Shown here in pieces: positions 8,505 to 11,181 of a DNA stretch of 11,181 nucleotides; the stretch's first letter is position 1, and the number at the start of each line of letters is the position of its first letter. Both the position numbers and the translations under genes were made by a program. The stretch lies in contig LSSN01001173.1 in NCBI GenBank assembly GCA_001970855.1, forward strand, positions 1-11,181, in the 5' to 3' direction. The notes under the pieces were generated by a model, which saw only the letters and a program-made list of their open reading frames with translations, was not told the DNA's origin and ran no database searches. The DNA is from Smittium culicis. Taxonomy: Eukaryota; Kickxellomycota; Harpellomycetes; Harpellales; Legeriomycetaceae.

Positions 8505-9915
8505 ATGTCTCCTGCTCTTGAAGTAATCTCTCACTTCCAAGGCTTAGCATTTTTAACTCTGTTCTCTTTAACGATATTTGCCTTCTACCGCGCCTTCACT
8601 TTAATCACAAAAAATAAGTATGCCTCGTGGGCCAACTCAACTAAAAACGATGCCAACGTCAACTTCCTTGTAAGAATTCCCTCCCATTTATCTTCCCTTG
8701 CTACACATTAGTTTCTCTTTTTTCTTACCTATACTCCCTTCCCATTTATCTAGACTTTACCAACCTTTGGTTCTCGTACTATGAACATCCAAGCAGTAAG
8801 TTATTCACTTCACCTCTTATTTATACCTATCAAATATTGATGTCACGCCTCTTTTTTTTTTAATTTTTTTTCGGAAAGAATTATATTTTGTCACTTAATA
8901 TCTTCTTAACCAATAATCAAAATTTATTGTTTTTTATCTGTATCATAATATCAATCTAATGACCTTACTCCTTCACTCATTATAATTTCCTATAATCCAT
9001 TCTAATACATCATGCCTTTTTATCCTCTTCTCCATTATGTTGTCGAATATATATAACTATACCCAAATATCTTCAATTTTTATATGTCTATTTATTGTTA
9101 TGTTTTCTAACTTTTGTTTTAAATACATTTCTTTCTCTCTTAATTAGGGGAATAGCATTGTTTTTCAACTTACCCGCAGCTTGTCCCTTGATTACCTTGA
9201 TTTTACCGCTAATTTATTTCGCTACTCTGGCTTTTACTCCTTCTTCAAAGGCTATACATCTTTGCCCATACAACCGCTAATGGTATATCCTAAACCCCTC
9301 CCAAAAGTCCCAAGTGAAACGCTCCCAAAGTCAAGGCATATTAAAACCCCCAAGTCCAGTGGCCCACTTAAAAGTATCGTTTTTAAAGCCTTCTCGATAT
9401 CTGTCAAAAGCAAATTCAAGACCAACTACAAGTCCTCAAGGAAATCCACTTTTAGAAGAAGTCTAAGCTTCCTCAAGCCAAAGAAAAGTGTCAATTACTC
9501 ACCCTTATTTGGTTTGTACAATAGGAAAATAACTAAATCTAGCAGTTTGAATACCTTATTCGACAACTCTATATCTGATTTCAATTCCAAACCTAAAAAC
9601 TCCATTTCAGTTGGCTGGCTCCATAAAAATGATCCTTGCTTTTCTCAAAACCAATACCCATCTCAAAACGACCTTCCCGATAATGACGAAAATGATTTCT
9701 CCAATAACTTTTTTGATTTTTCTAATACTCTCGAGCAACACAGCCCATATGACGAGTTTTCTCTACTAAACTCATCGAACCCTTCCACCTCTTCTAACGT
9801 CTGTACAGATAATGTTGTTTCGACTTACTCAAATAAACCACCCAAACGTGTATTAAATGATGTCCAACAACAACTTGTTTTTAATATATACAGCAAATAT
9901 TACCCAATATCCTAG
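8505..9915 (+). CDS. Unrecognised single-pass membrane protein with basic Ser-rich tail
   Basis: Three exons, 8505-8669, 8754-8795 and 9148-9915, join in phase 0 to give 324 residues ending at TAG. An in-frame TGA lies upstream of the ATG. Donors are GTAAGA and GTAAGT; acceptors are CTAG and TTAG. Residues about 14-35 (LAFLTLFSLTIFAFYRAF and following) form a hydrophobic segment, probably a signal anchor. Residues 80-110 are aromatic-rich (Phe/Tyr). Residues about 116-182 are strongly basic and Ser-rich (KSSRKSTFRRSLSFLKPKKS), 230-280 are Asn/Asp-rich, and the end reads VQQQLVFNIYSKYYPIS. I recognise no family. One possibility is a membrane-tethered protein with a cytosolic basic region that contacts lipid or nucleic acid, but that is a guess. 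The short middle exon and the 352-nt second intron are the least certain parts; the phase match, the G-poor AG-depleted intron and a TTTCTAAC branch-like site support them. Confidence 0.6.
8670..9147 (+). other. Two introns of the membrane-protein gene
   Basis: Intron 1 is 8670-8753 (GTAAGA...CTAG, 84 nt). A nearer AG at 8710-8711 would lead straight into an in-frame stop, so the second AG was chosen. Intron 2 is 8796-9147 (GTAAGT...TTAG, 352 nt). It contains almost no AG before its end, has a long T run near 8850-8870 and a CTAAC branch-like site about 40 bases before the acceptor. The 42-nt exon 2 lies between them and is included in the span. Confidence 0.6.
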
Positions 9916-10545
9916 TAACTATTATATCCTTGAATATAAAATATTAATTATTATACGTTTATGATTTATTCTATCTTTCTTTTTTTTTTGTTATTAACTT
10001 AATTTTACTTATATCCTTACAAATAAATAAATATTATGAACATATTATTTATTGCAACACTCAACTCCTGTGCGTTCTTTAAATTCACACAAATCTTTTC
10101 CTATTATACTAATAATATCCACAATTGTTGCATCAATATCGTCAGTGCTTTTTAATTCACTTTATTTCAAAATAATTCTTGTAAGCTATAAAAATATTGA
10201 TTTTAGTATGAACAACCCACAAGATATTGCAATTAAGTTTATTTAAGACCCATTCGATTGTAAAAAAACGCCCAAATAATATTTAATTGTCTATTTTTTA
10301 CGCCCTTACTAAATAAAATTGACTATAACCATCGAACGCGTAGTCTATCGACTTTAACTTGGTACAAGGTTAGTCTCTGAAGACAAAGTTTAGCTATTGC
10401 AATTAAATTGTAAGTGCCCAAGTTTGGTGCATGGTTTTAATTAGCAAAATCGAGAAAAAAAAAGTGCGCAAATAGCCGAATTTAACGAATTTGATTGTTT
10501 CGACTAATTTGCAACATATAAAAAAAGCCTACACAAAAAAACTAA
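9916..10545. other. AT-rich spacer between the membrane-protein gene and the retroelement relic
   Basis: About 630 bases. The beginning should be the 3' UTR of the membrane-protein gene; overlapping AATAAA words occur at about 10022-10031. A 64-codon frame (10052-10243) has no ATG start (it opens at TTG), and its hydrophobic stretch is what AT-rich DNA gives by chance. The word TATTGCAATTAA occurs twice, near 10224 and 10395. The last 150 bases are A-rich and may be the 5' leader of the retroelement. Confidence 0.5.
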
Positions 10546-11181
10546 AAAAATAAACAAAAGCACAATAAAAAAACACCAATTTACTCAACTGTGGACATTA
10601 GAAAGCCTGTAAAACGTGCTAATACCTTATTTAGCGACGTTGTGAAGGGGAATGACCCTCAATACCTCACAAATGAGGTATAAAACAACTATTCTGCTGA
10701 TTATATTAGGGTTAATAACCAACATAGGGTAAGCAAAACCCCCAGATCACAATTAAACATTAAAAAAATGCAAAAAAGCTCAGCTAAAAAAACCCTCGCA
10801 GGAAAAAAAGGAAATCTGACTGATATTAGTATGTATAAGGAGGTTTCCATCAAGCACATGCTTTTTGGAGGTGAAATGACCTGCCTTAAGAAGTTCTGCA
10901 CTGGCGGCTCTGACATGAAAGTCGACTGCTCATGGGACCAATTCAAAGGGAATCACATCGATGCCCTTGAGTTCATATTCAGTTCACTTAAAGACGTGTT
11001 GTACATTAGACAGGATGACCATCGCGCAGGAACCACATACATGATTTTTAATAGCATAAAAGACGCAAAAAATCTAATGTATACGAAGCTTGTCTATAAC
11101 GACAAGCCAATAGACCTATACTAGACAGTGAAAATCGAGGAGGATATCACTGTAGTAAACATCCCTAACTTCAGGGATGTA
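10546..11181 (+). pseudogene. Retroelement ORF1/Gag-like reading frame, broken and cut by the window edge
   Basis: One plus-strand frame runs from just after TAA 10543-10545 to the end of the window, interrupted only by TAA at 10681-10683 and TAG at 11122-11124. Sense sequence continues smoothly across both stops, including the last 57 bases (TVKIEEDITVVNIPNF). Early on it reads ANTLFSDVVKGN, like the short Ser/Tyr-Ala-x-Val-x-x-Gly segment common near the start of retrotransposon ORF1/Gag proteins. After a Lys-rich linker comes a folded-looking region (CSWDQFKGNHIDALEFIF, then TYMIFNSIKDAKNLM) like the RRM/DUF4283-type nucleic-acid-binding part of such proteins. No zinc knuckles or reverse transcriptase are within the window. 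The longest intact piece starts at ATG 10768 (118 codons). No in-frame ATG exists upstream of the first stop. I infer a decayed copy, probably non-LTR; the family is not certain. Confidence 0.5.

Noticed and set aside
10052..10246. 64-codon hydrophobic frame and a possible 26-nt intron (GTAAGC...TTTTAG, about 10181-10206)
   Set aside because: No ATG start, and 26 nt is far shorter than every other intron in the window. The hydrophobicity is expected from AT-rich sequence.
10701..10946. 81-codon minus-strand frame
   Set aside because: It is antisense to the retroelement ORF1 frame, which has the coherent protein-like composition.

Overview
This looks like nuclear DNA of an AT-rich, intron-bearing eukaryote, most likely an early-diverging fungus. 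Three genes can be reconstructed, and all need spliceosomal introns (GT...AG, mostly 70-125 nt, donors such as GTAAGN/GTATGT/GTATCA, CTAAC-like branch sites). The standard genetic code fits: the three genes end in TAA, TGA and TAG. No prokaryotic feature is visible. The fungal assignment, possibly a zoopagomycete-like lineage, is inference from gene content, Asn/Ser/Lys-rich proteins and pyrimidine-rich leaders. It was not tested by any search.

Left third, minus strand. A five-exon METTL5 gene (18S rRNA N6-adenosine methyltransferase, 4458->3354) is followed, 337 nt downstream and in the same direction, by a six-exon gene (3016->416). Exons 1-5 of the second gene encode a complete ubiquitin-conjugating (E2) domain of the UBE2T (Fanconi anaemia) type. 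Exon 6 adds a 542-residue, mostly disordered Ser/Asn/Lys-rich tail ending in a compact Cys/His cluster. This fusion is the most interesting item in the window: an E2 normally about 200 residues long becomes a protein of about 703 residues with its own putative zinc-binding end.

Middle (4.5-8.5 kb). There is no intact gene. This stretch holds a frameshifted relic of a Tc1/mariner (IS630-type) transposase (5659-6201) and a distinctly GC-richer decayed block (6775-7590) with in-frame repeats and a possible copia-type reverse-transcriptase signature. The rest is AT-rich spacer.

Right third, plus strand. An extremely G-poor, pyrimidine-rich leader precedes a three-exon gene (8505-9915) for an unrecognised 324-residue protein with one N-terminal membrane segment. 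The window ends inside a retroelement ORF1/Gag-like reading frame (10546-11181) broken by two in-frame stops.

The two left-hand genes are housekeeping or genome-maintenance functions (ribosome modification and DNA crosslink repair). Their adjacency need not mean a shared pathway. The remainder reads as a gene-poor, transposon-littered interval.
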